Below, piece by piece: positions 11,500-23,793 of a stretch of DNA of 64,000 bases. The notes beneath the pieces are model-generated. The model had not been told where the DNA came from and made no database searches. It saw only the letters and a program-made list of their open reading frames with translations. Position 1 is the first letter of the stretch; each line of letters opens with the position of its first letter. The stretch covers positions 15,976,001-16,040,000 of the forward strand of contig CM068582.1 in the NCBI GenBank assembly GCA_035048485.1, written 5' to 3'. The position numbers and the translations under genes were made by a program. The stretch is from Pteria penguin (lineage: Eukaryota > Mollusca > Bivalvia > Pterioida > Pteriidae).

Positions 11500-12930
11500 G
11501 AGTGTTTAACAGAGTCCACCATAGAATCAGGCAGGGAGCAATTCATGAGTTATCATAGAATTTCATAATACTCAATCTGAAATATACTTATGCCAAGTCA
11601 ATTTCTACTAAAAAAAATTTCTTGTTTACTCTTGCCTATTGGCTCATACAAGGTAGATAACTCTTGCACTTAAACTACACACTATTTAGGCAATGCTTTT
11701 ACATAAAAAGGTTAAAATTCAATTTGTCATTAATAAAAGAAATTGTAATATCAATACTGATATGGTACATATATTTTAAATCTTCAAAATACATTTTATC
11801 AAAAGGGAGATAATTCGTATAAACAAGGAAAGATAGCTCTTGTTTAAATACACTGTTTGACATTATTGCAAAACGCCAAAATGGTACATGATGAAAGAAA
11901 ATTTTAATAGTGCTTGGGCACTCCTTTTATTCGCTTCATATAAAATTTGTGCAGAGAACAATAAGGTTATTTATTTACTATGAAGATTTTTTGGGGGGGG
12001 GGGGGGGGTGTCAAACAGTTTTGACACAACAGTAATTAAAAAAGATGATAATTTCATTCCCCCCCCAAAGAAATATCTGCTTTTCTAATTTTCTCAATAT
12101 ATTATAAATGAAAAGCATTAATCAAGAAGGTGAAAAAAGTTATCAAATTAAGCAAGACTACTATAGATAAATGTTTCAAGTAATGAATAATGTCGGACTA
12201 TAAAACATTGAAAATAAATATTATAGAAGGTCTCCTTAAACATATTCCTAAGGTAAAACAATATGCCCATGTGCCATATTGATCACCTGAACATTTATCT
12301 ACCCAAAGAGAAAAGCAGGTATATAACGTTTATCTATAAACCTCTTTGAATAGATATTAATCAAGAAAAGGAAAATGTGTAAGTATGTTGTTTGAAATTA
12401 GGGTAGAGATCTCAATACTTTACAAAATATTGGACAAATTATAAAAGGGTGGGATCAGACATTACCTCAGGGTCCATTGCATATGTGTCAATGAAATTTT
12501 CTTACCACAAGGAGCAAAAACTTACCTGGTTTGATGGTGGAGACTTCAGTTGTTTCTCAAATAATTAGCCATTTAAAAAAAAAAAGAGGCCCAAGTGGGC
12601 CAATATCACTAACTTGAGACATCAAAAACATTGCACATAAAAATGAACCCTCATTACATTTTTGTGCAATCTTAAAAAAAATCATGAGAAATCCAAAAAT
12701 TAAAATTTTGTCAAAATTCTTTCAAAAACATTCCTTTTCTATATTTTCACTAAAGCAAGCATGAAAATGTTAAAGTCCAAAAAGTGTAAAAAAAAAAGAT
12801 AAAAAAAAAAAAAACAATAAATAAAATCAAACATTTTCTATTCAATTTCACCAAAACGAAGAAACTTTAAACATACATCCTTCTAGATCACTCAAAGGCC
12901 ATTAGTTTTATTATTTATACACTACCCAGC
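11500..12930. repeat. AT-rich interspersed repeat debris
   Basis: Contains 'gggagataattcg' and 'gaggcccaagtgggccaat', phrases widespread in bivalve interspersed repeats, plus a G run near 11993-12008. No coding frame. Confidence 0.5.
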
Positions 12931-12934
12931 AGGG

Positions 12935-13195
12935 ACACAAATGTTTATTCAACGTTGAAACAACGTTGAATTACAACTTTGAAATTTGGTTGAAAAACAT
13001 CAGATTTTGTTAATATATTCAACGTTGAAATATGACGTTAAATCAACGTTGAAATTAGGTTGTATTATTGTTGAATCAACGTTGATGTTTGGTTGAGAAT
13101 ACTTTGATGTTTGGTTGAAAATACTTTCATGCTTGGTTGAAAATACTTTGATGCTTGGTTGAAAATACTTTTAGTTTTGGTTTAAGTGTGGTTGC
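12935..13195. repeat. TCAACGTTGA-based tandem repeat
   Basis: Repeated palindromic TCAACGTTGA/CAACGTTGAA motifs are followed by five 'tttggttgaaaatact' type units. Probably a degenerate DNA-transposon satellite; the family is not identified. Confidence 0.7.
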
Positions 13196-13462
13196 ACATT
13201 TTTGATATTGGAAATTAGGTGAAAGCCTGACCTTTAGAAACAGCTTACTGTAACAATGACCTTGAAGTAATCTCAATAACACAATGGTGAATCAGGCAGA
13301 TTCACAAAATGGAAGTTTCCCGTTCGACACATTTTCTCAAACTTTATGAAGGTCAGAAATCTAAGTCAAGTTTTAGTGACAGACAAACAGACAAACGAGA
13401 TTTAAAGAAAAGAGAATCTACTTAATTCAATGCAAGCAATTTTTATTTTATTTATTTATAAT

Positions 13463-13845
13463 TCATCTTTTTTCGGGTCGACCTCCTCCACCAGCCTTTT
13501 CTGGGGCATATTTTAGATGTTTTGACAAGGCCTCATCCATCCCTACTTTAGTTGCCTGCAGGAATCGTCACAGGATACATTCTGCAATAATAAAACAGAT
13601 TGCATTATTGCTTTTAAAATTTGAAACTCTCCTTTTAGCAAATACATGTATCAAGTAAATAACTTGGAATATACAACTTTTTCTTCGATGAATAACTTCA
13701 ATATGTATACGTATTCAATAGGAGATAGACATACCCTTATAGCCTGATATCATTTCGTTCTTCCAAATGGGCACTTATTTCTCTTCCCTTTCAAGTTCAT
13801 TTTAGACGTGACTGCACTGGTCAGACATCTGAAATTAAATTACAA
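13463..13845 (-). pseudogene. Possible two-exon 3' end of an unrecognised minus-strand gene or transposon
   Basis: 13555-13463 reads ATKVGMDEALSKHLKYAPEK then AGGGGRPEKR and stop, preceded by CCTGCAG. Upstream, 13830-13750 reads LTSAVTSKMNLKGKRNKC then PFGRTK and stop, preceded by TTTCAG. Both have protein-like composition, but the second ends in a stop before its potential donor, and the pieces do not join cleanly. A DUF4806-like transposon-derived protein is one possibility; weak. Confidence 0.3.
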
Positions 13846-13899
13846 AGGGAAACTATATATACTTTTACCATGTAGTAGTATATCTATGATTGAGATAAA

Positions 13900-14900
13900 G
13901 AAGAACAAGAACGCATAGAACAAAAAAAAAAAAAAAAAAAATAGACATGAGAGGCAATAAGTAATGAACCTTTAATAAGTTCCAAAAGGATGAAATACAA
14001 AACTTGAGTTACCTCTGCATGCACCTTTTCACACCTTCTGTGGTGTCCATCACCAAACTCTATTGTGTTCTGTTTAATTTATATGTACAGTGTATGTACA
14101 TGTAATGTACATGCATGTATAAAATATTTACGAAGAAATACTGAGTGTAGAATAAACATATTCCAGTTGCTGCATAATTAGTGAATTATTGTTTCAAATG
14201 AAGCCATATTTACAGGTAAACGCATGTGCTTTGTAACAAATCAAATAACAGACTAAACCGGGTACTTGTGTGGTCAGCCGTGAAATCCATTGACATATTC
14301 AGATAAAATAACATAGATTGTAAAGGACCATGAGTATTTGATGTCTATACAGTTTCATCAAAATATTTCAAGTGGTTTAGATATAAGAGTAAAATGTCAA
14401 AATTAACCTCACTCCTAAATTCATATATTCTGACGGACAGACAGACCGACTGACGGACAAACCAACAGACAGATGGAAAGCAATATGCCCTTCTTTTTTC
14501 ATTTAAGTTTACCCTGTCGATCAACTTGTTTGTATTATTTGACCTAATGCGGCATTAGCTGTGCGCCATGAATATTTCAAATAAACTTTCAACTTTAATT
14601 TAACAAAAACAGCAATTAAATTTTACTTTTCTGACTTTTAAAATATATCCTTTGAAAGAGAATTTATCGTCGTGTATCCTAAATTCGCGGAGATCCTAAT
14701 TTCGTGATTATCGTTCTTGTTGTACTCTCGTGTGACATCATTTTTGGGACGAGATTTTGAGCCAAATATCAACAGACGATTAAATAAAAAATCAAATATT
14801 TCAACTACATCTTAACATGCGATTCAAACAGGAAAATATATCTATATAGAAATAAATAAAACATACGTTGGCCTTAATCCCAAATACTGGCAATGTTTAC
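13900..14900. other. AT-rich non-coding stretch
   Basis: An A run at 13922-13941 and short (ac)/(gaca)-rich pieces; no gene seen. Confidence 0.4.
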
Positions 14901-14924
14901 AGTTCTAAATATAGCCATCAGCGT

Positions 14925-15025
14925 GCAGGAAATCAGCCATCTGTTGATAACCATGGCCAGGCTCCAACCGGCGACCTCCAGGTCAGAAGTCGAGCGCTCT
15001 ACCACTGAGCCACAACAGTTTTGGC
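14925..15025 (-). mobile_element. tRNA-related SINE head, minus strand
   Basis: Reverse complement reads GTGGCTCAGTGGTAGAGCGC (tRNA A-box-like) and GGTCGCCGGTTGGAGCC (B-box-like). Short and embedded in non-coding DNA, so a SINE fragment rather than a working tRNA gene. Confidence 0.55.
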
Positions 15026-15424
15026 ACCAAATTGGGATTTCTCTCAGTGCAGTGCTTGACAATAATACACTTGTGGTTATCGTCAATTAAATAGTTCACT
15101 AGTGCTGCTATTGTGATTCTAACTTCTGTTATTTTGTTTTAAAAAAGTACAATTTTCAAAGTATTACAATAAGTTTGCATAAAGTTCACGCATCCAGTGG
15201 CGGATTCAGAGGAGGGCGGAAGGGACATCCCCCCCCCTTGAAAAAAAAAAAAGGAGAGAGAGAGAGAGAGAACTTTATCCGATAACGTCTGCTCGACTTC
15301 TCCGGAATTTTCTATTCCAAGAATATTTCAATCTTTACATTGCCTTAGTGAAATCCGGTATACTGCTGACCATAGACTACAGTTTTTTTAATAAAGGAAT
15401 CACCACTTCTGGCTTTCAAAAGGG

Positions 15425-17082
15425 CCACATGCAGTCCTCCGATTACTTAACACTTCCAAAGCCACCGGTCCCGACCAAATCAATCCAATCTTATTGAAAT
15501 CAGCCGCCAATGAATTATCCGCCCCCCTCGCCAAACTTTGCTTCGCGTGAGTATCTTCCCTGATATATGGAAACTAGCCAATGTATCCCCAATTTATAAA
15601 CAAGCTTTAGACCAGGGTAAAGAAATTCGGGTGGTATTCTGTGACATAAGTAAAGCTTTTGACAGGGTTTGGCACAAAGGACTTCTTCATAAACTTAACT
15701 CAATGGGTATTTTGGACAACCTATTACTCTGGTTCCAAAGTTACTTAACCAACAGAAAACAGCGTGTTGTTTTAAATGGATGTTCCTCTGACTGGACACA
15801 TGTTAAAGCCGGCGTTCCTCAAGGTTCTATTCTTGGACCAATATTATTCCTTATTTATATAAATGATATAGTTAATGATATAAATAGCCATATTAGACTT
15901 TTTGCCGATGATACGTCTCTTTATATTGTAGTAGATGACCCTGTATCCTCCGCAATAAATTTAAATATTGATTTGGAAAGAATACACCAATGGTCGCAAC
16001 GATGGCTAGTCGATTTTAACCCTAGTAAAACCGAATCATTGATTATCACTAAAAAATCTCACCCCCCTCCTCATCCACCACTTTTTATGAACCATATACC
16101 TATTCAAAATGTAAATACCCATAAACATCTTGGACTTGTTTTCAATGTAGATGGTAATTGGAATACTCATATTGAAAGCATTATCTCAAAAGTTACTAAA
16201 AAACTTTACATCCTTAGAAAATTGAAATTTAATCTAGACAGATCTTCTCTTCAAAAATTGTATTTTGCTTATATCCGTCCATCTTTAGAATACGCCGATG
16301 TCATCTGGGACAATTGTTCTCAATTACTAAAAACCCGACTAGAACAAATACATAATGAGGCAGCCAGGATAGTCACTGGCACAACTAAATTAGTCAGTAT
16401 TTCTCTTCTATTGAAGGAATCTGGATGGGAAACCCTTCAAAATCGCCGTTCGAAACATAAACTTATGTTATTCCATAAAATGTACCACCTCTCAGCCCCT
16501 CCATACTTAAACGTCCTCGTCCCACGTAGTGCATACGCAATTCATGGTAGAAATACTCGCAACAGTAATAGACTAATCCCCCCTCCATGTAACACGTCAT
16601 TCTATCAAAATTCTTTCATACCTTCTGTTATATCCTTATGGAATGAAATTCCTGAAGAAATCCGTAATAATCCATCAAAATTTGTATTCAAAAGATATCT
16701 GAATCGCGACATAACTCCTCTTCCTTCGTATTATCTATTCGGAAAAAGACAACACCAAATAATCCATTCACGGTTAAGAACAGAATGCAGTTCACTAAAT
16801 GCCCATCTATACAAACGCAATATTGTTCCAAGTCCTCTTTGTTCATGTGGTAGTATCGAGACTACAAATCACTTCCTTTTAGAATGTCCACTGTATAATG
16901 ACGCACGTTCTCGCACCATAGACCGATTACACGATAAAACGTTACAAACGCTTTTATACGGAAACGCGCTTTATCCTCCAAACCAAAATGAATATACGTT
17001 TGGCATGGTGCATGATTTCTTTAAAAGATCCAAGCGCAATGATAGAAAACATGATGACCCCCCCCCTGCTCACCCAGCCTAG
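15425..17082 (+). pseudogene. Non-LTR retrotransposon (LINE) reverse transcriptase, internally deleted
   Basis: A 514-codon frame (15538-17082) carries RT motifs: FCDISKAFDRVWHKGLL, QGSILGPILFLIYINDI and the FADDT catalytic motif. These are followed by the thumb region (FNPSKTESLIIT, IRPSLEYADVIWD) and a C-terminal knuckle (CSCGSIETTNHFLLECP). It looks like the jockey/I type of LINE. Upstream, a different frame (about 15430-15540) encodes KATGPDQINPILLKSA, which is the preceding RT segment, so there is a frameshift and small loss near 15540. VSPIYK is followed directly by QALDQGKE, so the usual ~90-residue block (containing the RPISL motif) is missing. There is no endonuclease domain, so the element is 5'-truncated. 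It cannot be active. Confidence 0.88.
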
Positions 17083-17454
17083 CGCGTGTAATATTAGTAA
17101 TTTAAATTTTATCAACATTACAATATCGCAGCCCAAACGTAAAATGCTCAGGAGCGACTAGACTTTTTCTTCAACCAAAAAAAGAAGGCAAAGTTACAAT
17201 AAATACGGAATATCGCAACTACAATAACATCAACATACACGCGCATTTTGTGATTGTTATGACGTCATATAATTATGACGTAAATTGCCCACATAAAAGT
17301 GCCCACATCGAGAACAATTGATTTGGTAGGTGACTAAATGCAAACCGTGACGGATTTTAGTAGTTGCGATATTACAAAAATTGTAAAATAAATTGTATCC
17401 CATTAATATGTATACCACTACCAGAGACCTATATAGGTCTCTGCTACTACTGTA

Positions 17455-17635
17455 CATGCGCGGACACAGACGGGGGTTGGGGGGTCTGGAACCCCCCCCC
17501 CCCTGGAATCCGAAAATTTTACCAAAAAAAAGGTAATATTTGGGCATTTTTGGGGTTGGACCCCCCTCGTCTAAGAGAAAAATTTACCTTTTTTGGTTGG
17601 ACCCCCTCTGACAAAAATTTCTGGATCCGCGCATG
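17455..17635. mobile_element. MITE with CATGCGCGGA terminal inverted repeats, copy 2
   Basis: Termini CATGCGCGGAC and ATCCGCGCATG. The body is nearly identical to 767-932 apart from the length of the G/C runs. A perfect palindrome, AGAGACCTATATAGGTCTCT, lies just upstream at 17423-17442. Confidence 0.72.
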
Positions 17636-17639
17636 TCGT

Positions 17640-18090
17640 AGAGATTTGTAAACACGTGACGTGCTTATTTTTATCACGCTATATAACAGGAGGCCGCCAT
17701 TTTGACCTTCATGTGATACACAAATCTTAATTACACAGACGCTTAAATCTAACCAGGGTATTTATACTCGCTTAAAGCATTCGTATCATCACGACGAATT
17801 GAATTGTATTAGTTCGGGTCAGAAAAGTGTACAGAATTCGAAAATATCGTATCGGACATTTGGACCGACAAGATGATGATTTCTATCGGACTTTTGAGTT
17901 TTCATCGGCAAAACCGACAGTTTTCAGGACCTCTGTAACTCTGAAAGTTTCAGACAAAAAAATAATGTAATTTACAAAAAATTAGTAACTTTGGCCATGC
18001 CAGAAAAATACAGTTTTTGTTTTATTTGCTGTAATTTTGAAATTATGCTTAATTTATAGGGTATACCACTTTAATCTTTAGTACATGCAC
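17640..18090. other. Non-coding stretch between MITE and YqaJ/PHD frame
   Basis: No gene or repeat recognised. Confidence 0.4.
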
Positions 18091-18091
18091 T

Positions 18092-19111
18092 TCACAAGGA
18101 TAAACACCGAGAACACAGCCAAGCTGTCATATTGTTCAAACATGCTTTTGATATATTGACACATTTAAAGTGAAACCACTGTTCACACAAGTCACAACAG
18201 ATGCTTCTCTGTCCAAAGGACTTGATGTTGTCTTGTTCTAAAATCTGGCATTTGCAGATAGTGCAGAAATACACATGGCCAGAACCTACGACTTCCATTG
18301 GTTAATTTTCATTCGGTATTGGTGTCGACAAAGCACTCCTATTGTCATTATCAGTGTTGTCTTGTCTTTCGAGTAACTTTGGTGCAATGAATGTTTTGAA
18401 GAAAAACATCAAACTGTCTTTAACTCTTGCATAATAGTGTTCCTGGAAATCAATTCTCCTTAAAAATGTACCATTACAGGAGTATACAAAGAAATCACAC
18501 CATTTCCGTTGTGTGATGGTCATTTGTCCTTGAACTTGGCAGAAATATCTGTGATTTTTTCTTATTTCTAAAGCATTACATACATATGAAATGTAATCTG
18601 ATAAATTATATGTACAAAAGGAATGACAATGAAGTGTACATTTTACTTCAAGCAGTCCACTTCCACAACAGTCGCAAGATACTAGCATATTAGGACTTGC
18701 AGCCAAGTATGAATTATTTGGATCTAGAAATAACCCACATTCCTAAAAGCATGCATTGACATGGTTACTTGCATACTGCTTACAGTAAATGTCTTTTGCA
18801 ACTGGTTCACTCTCCCGGCCAAACTTCAGTGCTCTAATGTTTGGATTTGGTGATTTAATACCTAACGCTGTCGATATTGATGAACTCATGTCAATGTCAG
18901 AGTTTTTCTTAAAAGAGTTTACACGAGTATGTACATTGTAAAAGTTCGAAGCTGTAATTCTACCGTTTCTCAACCTATGCCAATAATTGTTACCGCTCTG
19001 ACCTATAGTTTTTTCTTGAACAGCTTCCACTGTTTCACTTGTCAGTATTGGTTGTTGATCTAAAAAGGCCTTTGTTGTTTTAACGCCTTCCAATTTCACG
19101 ATGTTATCCAT
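18092..19111 (-). pseudogene. YqaJ-type nuclease with C-terminal PHD finger, interrupted by two in-frame stops
   Basis: One minus-strand frame runs 19111-18092. Its YqaJ/lambda-exonuclease-like part has WHRLRNGRITASNFYNVHTR, ALKFGRESEPVAKDIY, then CGLFLDPNNSYLAASPNM and GSGLLEVKC (the acidic E-x-K core). The C-terminus is a PHD-like zinc finger: CTICKCQIL, ICCDLCEQWFHFKCVNIS, WLCSRC. TAG at about 18743 and TAA at about 18301 interrupt it, yet there is no frameshift over 1,020 nt. Multi-copy YqaJ proteins are common in mollusc genomes and are probably mobile-element-borne. The N-terminal part of typical longer proteins is absent. Most likely a recently decayed copy. Confidence 0.72.
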
Positions 19112-19170
19112 AACGTAACTGTCTATATTGATTTTACTGTCAGATAGAATAAGTAGTCCTCCAAAGGGAA

Positions 19171-19443
19171 GTAAAATACACTAAAAGAAACAACACAAAC
19201 ACTCTTTGCCGCAAATTTTCGGCCTCCCGGCCTTTATCAAGCAATTGTTAGAAAAGTACAGAAGAACTATGTAACATCCATCTTTGCATATCTAATATAA
19301 ACCATATTATATATTATAATAGATATGTAAAGATGGATGTTACATAGTTCTTCTGTACTTTTCTAACAATTGCTTGATAAAGGCCGGGAGGCCGAAAATT
19401 TGCGGCAAAGAGTGTTTGTGTTGTTTCTTTTAGTGGATTTTAC
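19171..19443. mobile_element. Long hairpin (foldback element), 122-bp arms
   Basis: Left arm 19171-19292 and right arm 19321-19443 are inverted copies differing at about two positions, separated by a 28-bp AT spacer. Each arm contains TTTCGGCCTCCCGGCC. Flanking 'ttttactgtc' occurs on both sides. It sits directly upstream of the YqaJ/PHD frame. Confidence 0.88.
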
Positions 19444-20760
19444 TGTCTGCAGATAAAACAGGCAGGCGGTTGGTTTTTACACTAGCTGTTGTCTCTACTG
19501 CTGGAACTGATTTCTCTGGTAGGTAAATTCCTGTATTTTAAATACAAATGGATAATTATTAGCATGCAGTACTGGTACATACACAATTGTACATGTATTA
19601 TAGGCCAATAAAGCTTTATTTTTAAATCTATATTTCTAGGAAATTTTCATAAGGCAAAATAAACAATATGTTAGACAATATCATCATACTGCCATACAGA
19701 GAAAAGAGTAAAAATCGAAGGAGTACGGATTGGCTACCGTAATAACAATATCTCATAGTCCAAGGATCAAATACACAAAATCGTGTATAGTATCACAGTC
19801 AGACAAACCCTAATAAAACTGAGGTGAGACCAGGTGCCCGGGAGGAGTAAGCATCACCTGGTTGCAAAGAGTAAAGTATTATTTTGGTGAAATGTGTATT
19901 ACAATATATCAATTAATATGTTATTTAAATTTCACAATATACCTTTGAAGAGGCAAAGCTTTTCTCATATCATCAGTGAATGCTACTGTGTTAATGGTCA
20001 TGGAATCCTCTGGTCTGTATCGCATCTTCTGACTCGAAACCAGAGATCTAGATTTCACTATAAAGGTAAAAACAAGCATTCTGATATGTTTTGCTAAAGT
20101 AAGTGATATAGAGATATCACAAGTGTGTCTGTATCTAGGTTATCTAGATCATGCCTAGAAGAATAACTTTGTTTTATACTTTCATCTGTATTTCCTTTTA
20201 TTACTTTACTATCATAGTATATTATGATTTATATGACAATGACAAAATGTGATTGAGCCATCAACAGTTCAAGAGAAAAGTGCACAAGAATGTCAGTATT
20301 ATAGTCATGCAGTCGTAGATATTAAAAAAAAGAGAACTAGCCACTTTTTTCATCGTTACTTTCCATTCTAAAGGAAAGAACATTAAATGAAAAATTAAGA
20401 TTTTGAACATTTCTTCTACTTCATTAATGAGTACAGAAGTTCAGACATGTTATATGCATGTTCAAGGATCAAATCCTGACACGTCTGTCCAAATTTGAAG
20501 GTTTGGAGTCTTCTTGTATAAACAAAACTTCAGATGCACCATTAATGCAGCTTGTGACCCCCGTCTTTCAGTACTTTGATTTATTTACGTGTTACCACAA
20601 AGTGCTCGCTTTGCTTCACATATAATGTCACATTCTTAAAACGCCACTGACGGAAATGATGTCAGTCTTAACATTGAACATTGTCCCTGTAATATTCATG
20701 TAAATTTCTGTGCTGACCTGCAAGGTAGTTTCCTGCCTAGCTGCATTTTACTTTTTATAG
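19444..20760. other. Non-coding stretch with a piece shared with the Penelope-like region
   Basis: 'caggtgcccggg...gagtaagcatc' at 19830-19856 resembles 23619-23646 next to the Penelope-like RT, suggesting a small fragment of the same element. Otherwise nothing seen. Confidence 0.4.
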
Positions 20761-20767
20761 ATCTATA

Positions 20768-21260
20768 AAAAGAATTAAAAAACAAAAACAAACAAACAAA
20801 AAAAAAAAAAACCCCAAACAAACAAACAAGAAAAAAAAACCAAAAAACAAAACAAAACAAAACAAAAAAAAAAAAAAAAAAAAAACCAAACAAAACCAAA
20901 AAAAAAGAAAAAAAAAGATTACAAGCGTCAAGGCTCATTATCGCATTCGGCAAAAATACTTTTCTTGATATCTTTTGTTTTACTATTTTTATTTTTTAAT
21001 CTAGAGCCCTGCTCGACAATTTAGCCAAGATGGACCCTCTGACAACACAATGTATATATCCGCGCCTGCATAATATGACTTAATTTAAATAAAACATTAA
21101 AGGTAGCGTCTGACCCAGATGTGATTCGTTTTCGTAAAACGAGTCTACAATATTTTTCACAATGCATTTTGCACACAACTCATATTGCACAGAGACCGAT
21201 AAGGTAAGGCTAAAGCTAGTTACAGTATACTATACTGGTGTAGGATGCTGGGAAGGGGCA
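20768..21260. repeat. A-rich tract and dispersed repeat family 1, copy c
   Basis: An A/AAAC-rich block (20768-20918) precedes a copy of family 1 ('ctagagccctgctcgacaat', 'ccgcgcctgcataatatg', 'accgataaggtaagg') at 20940-21250, followed by a long A run at 21303-21352. Confidence 0.66.
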
Positions 21261-21302
21261 TTCATATTTATTCTTGAACTTTACTGACCATAAAAAAAAA
21301 AC

Positions 21303-21355
<53 letters not shown>

Positions 21356-21584
21356 CAAAGCAAAAAATGAAAAAAAAAAGGAAAGATGGGTCTATAGCTA
21401 CATGTATATGCCACTTTTTACTTGTACAACGGAAGAAAGTCAATCAGTGCACAAACTACGGCCAGTCCGGAAACTAAATGCTAAGGAATTTATTTGGTTA
21501 TTTCTTCTATAGTCCATGATCCAGAAACACTTTTGTCCCCCCCAGGGGAAATTTTGTAGACATACCTCATGTTAAAGTACATTC

Positions 21585-23085
21585 TCTGGGAAAAATTTTA
21601 AGCGATGTTTGCACTCTGGTCGTTGGGGCTTTACTGAGTATTGGGGCAAAAACATAAGATTTTTATCAAAAATCGCTGAAAATTGGAAATTTTGAATAAT
21701 ATGTAAACAACTCACTCGATAAATTCATGAAAAAACATGTAATCTGATGGATCTTGATATGATCTATCAAACTAAACAGGTTTCAGTACCATATCATGTA
21801 TCAAATATGTTATTTTTTAGGGTTAAATGTGCTATTTTTGCAAAATTAATATATTTTTTTCTTATTTTATTCCATTTCGTCTATCCGGCTGAGTGTAGGT
21901 CTAAATATTTGTTTTAATGGTTATGGAATGATAAAAGAATGTCTAATCTATTTAATGATATGCCATTTACCCAATCATGAATCATGGAAAAGGGATATTT
22001 AAAAATATTTTCCATTAAAGTGATGCCGATTATGAAAATCGCCGAAAATTGGAAATTTTGAATAAAATGTAAACACTCCATAAATTCATGAAAAATTGCA
22101 ATCTTATAGATTTTTATATGATCTTTCCAATAAAAGAGGTTTCAGTACCATATCAAGCATGAAAAATGTGATTTTTTGTGGATAAATGTACTATTTTTGC
22201 AAAATTAATAGATTTTTTTCTTGTTTTATACCATTTCGTGTATCCGGCTTACTGTAGATCCAAATATTTGTTTTAATGGTTATGGAATGATAAAACAATG
22301 GCTAATCTATCTAATGATATGCCATTTACCCAATCATGAATTATTGAAAAGGGATATTTAAAAATATTTTCCATTAAAGTGATGCTAATTATGAAAATCG
22401 CTGAAAATGGGAAAATCTTTATGAATCATTTATGCTTTATCATTTATGAGTTTTAAATGCATCATGGTATAGGAATTTCTATACACTTTGCAAATACACA
22501 ACTTGAAAGGCACCCCATCCACACCCCCCCCCCCCCTCAAAAAAAAAACCAAAACAAAAAAAACAAAAAACAAAAAACAAACAAAACCCAACCCAAACAA
22601 AAAACAAATAGAAAACAGGAAAATCATCTCAGATATGACCATGATATTTTAACAAAGGTGCAAGAATTATGTTAATCTTTGTCTTTATATCCTGGCTTTG
22701 AAAAGATAAAGGACGTGGCAAGCAAAAGACTGAAGTATGATTCCATTAAAGATAGAACATATTTTCTTAAATATTCTAGACACATTAGACCCTTCAAAAC
22801 ATGGTACTCATAGGAAATACTTCACAAATATAAGCAGGGTAGAAAAAAAATCAACTTCTGCTTCATATGATGAGAGCACTCCTAATACCTCAAAGCCACA
22901 AAGACCCTCATCTCCTGCCACTTTGTTATTTCAAGCTAACAAATGCCTTCTCTGTGACAAGGAAACAATAAAGGTGAAGGGTACTAAACAAACACTTACC
23001 AAATGTGTAACAAAATGTCTATCAAAGCCACAGTTGCCAATAAATGTGACGATCAGCTTTTGTGTAAAGTTTTGAACCATGTCAC
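21585..23085 (+). mobile_element. Penelope-like element, RT-deleted copy (left half of inverted pair)
   Basis: Inverted copy of 23190-26165. It contains two tandem ~370-bp AT-rich units (21640-22400), then a short RT remnant at 22690-22745 (GFEKIKDVASKRLKYDSIKD). It jumps straight to the 3' block (KHGTHRKYF, QRPSSPATLLF, CLLCDKE). The RT core is absent. Confidence 0.65.
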
Positions 23086-23793
23086 ATGCTCCTTAATGTA
23101 ATTACATATTAAACCAAATGCGTTTCTGTGGGCAGCATCAGACTTATATGCTTCAGAATCTGTGTGATACACATGGCTAGTATCACTTCATGTATGCTTT
23201 CGTCGACAAGCATTGCGATATAATGCTTCCCTTGCAAAAAGATCTTAGTTCAAAACTTTACACAAATGCTGATCGTTAGCTGGAAATAACGAAGTGGCAG
23301 GAGATGAGGGTCTTTGTGGCTCTGAGGTACTAGGAGTGCTCTCATCATATGAAGCAGAAGTTGATATTTTTCTACCCTGCTTATATTTGTGAATTTTTGA
23401 CAGCATTTCCTATGAGTACCATGTTTTGTAGGGTCTCAGTTGTCTGAAATATTTAAGGAAATATGCTCTAATGTAAAGATGATGGATAAATCCAAACCAC
23501 AAGTCCAAAAATCATGAAACCATAGGACATACAAAATCAGTGAAAATGAAAAACAAATGGAAAATAACAAAATATGTCTACTTGAAGAGCATATGTGAAC
23601 CCCTGTGATGGAGTGAGATCAGGTGCCCGGGGAGAGTGAGCATCTCCTGCTTGCTAGCAACACCCGTCACATATACCCCGTAGAAAGATTCAAATCGTGT
23701 GAATTCCATATGTATCTATATATGGAGAAGTCGAAGTAGGTAACCTTCTAGTATAGAAGGTGTCAAATCTGTGTAAAGTGATCGGAATCGGTC

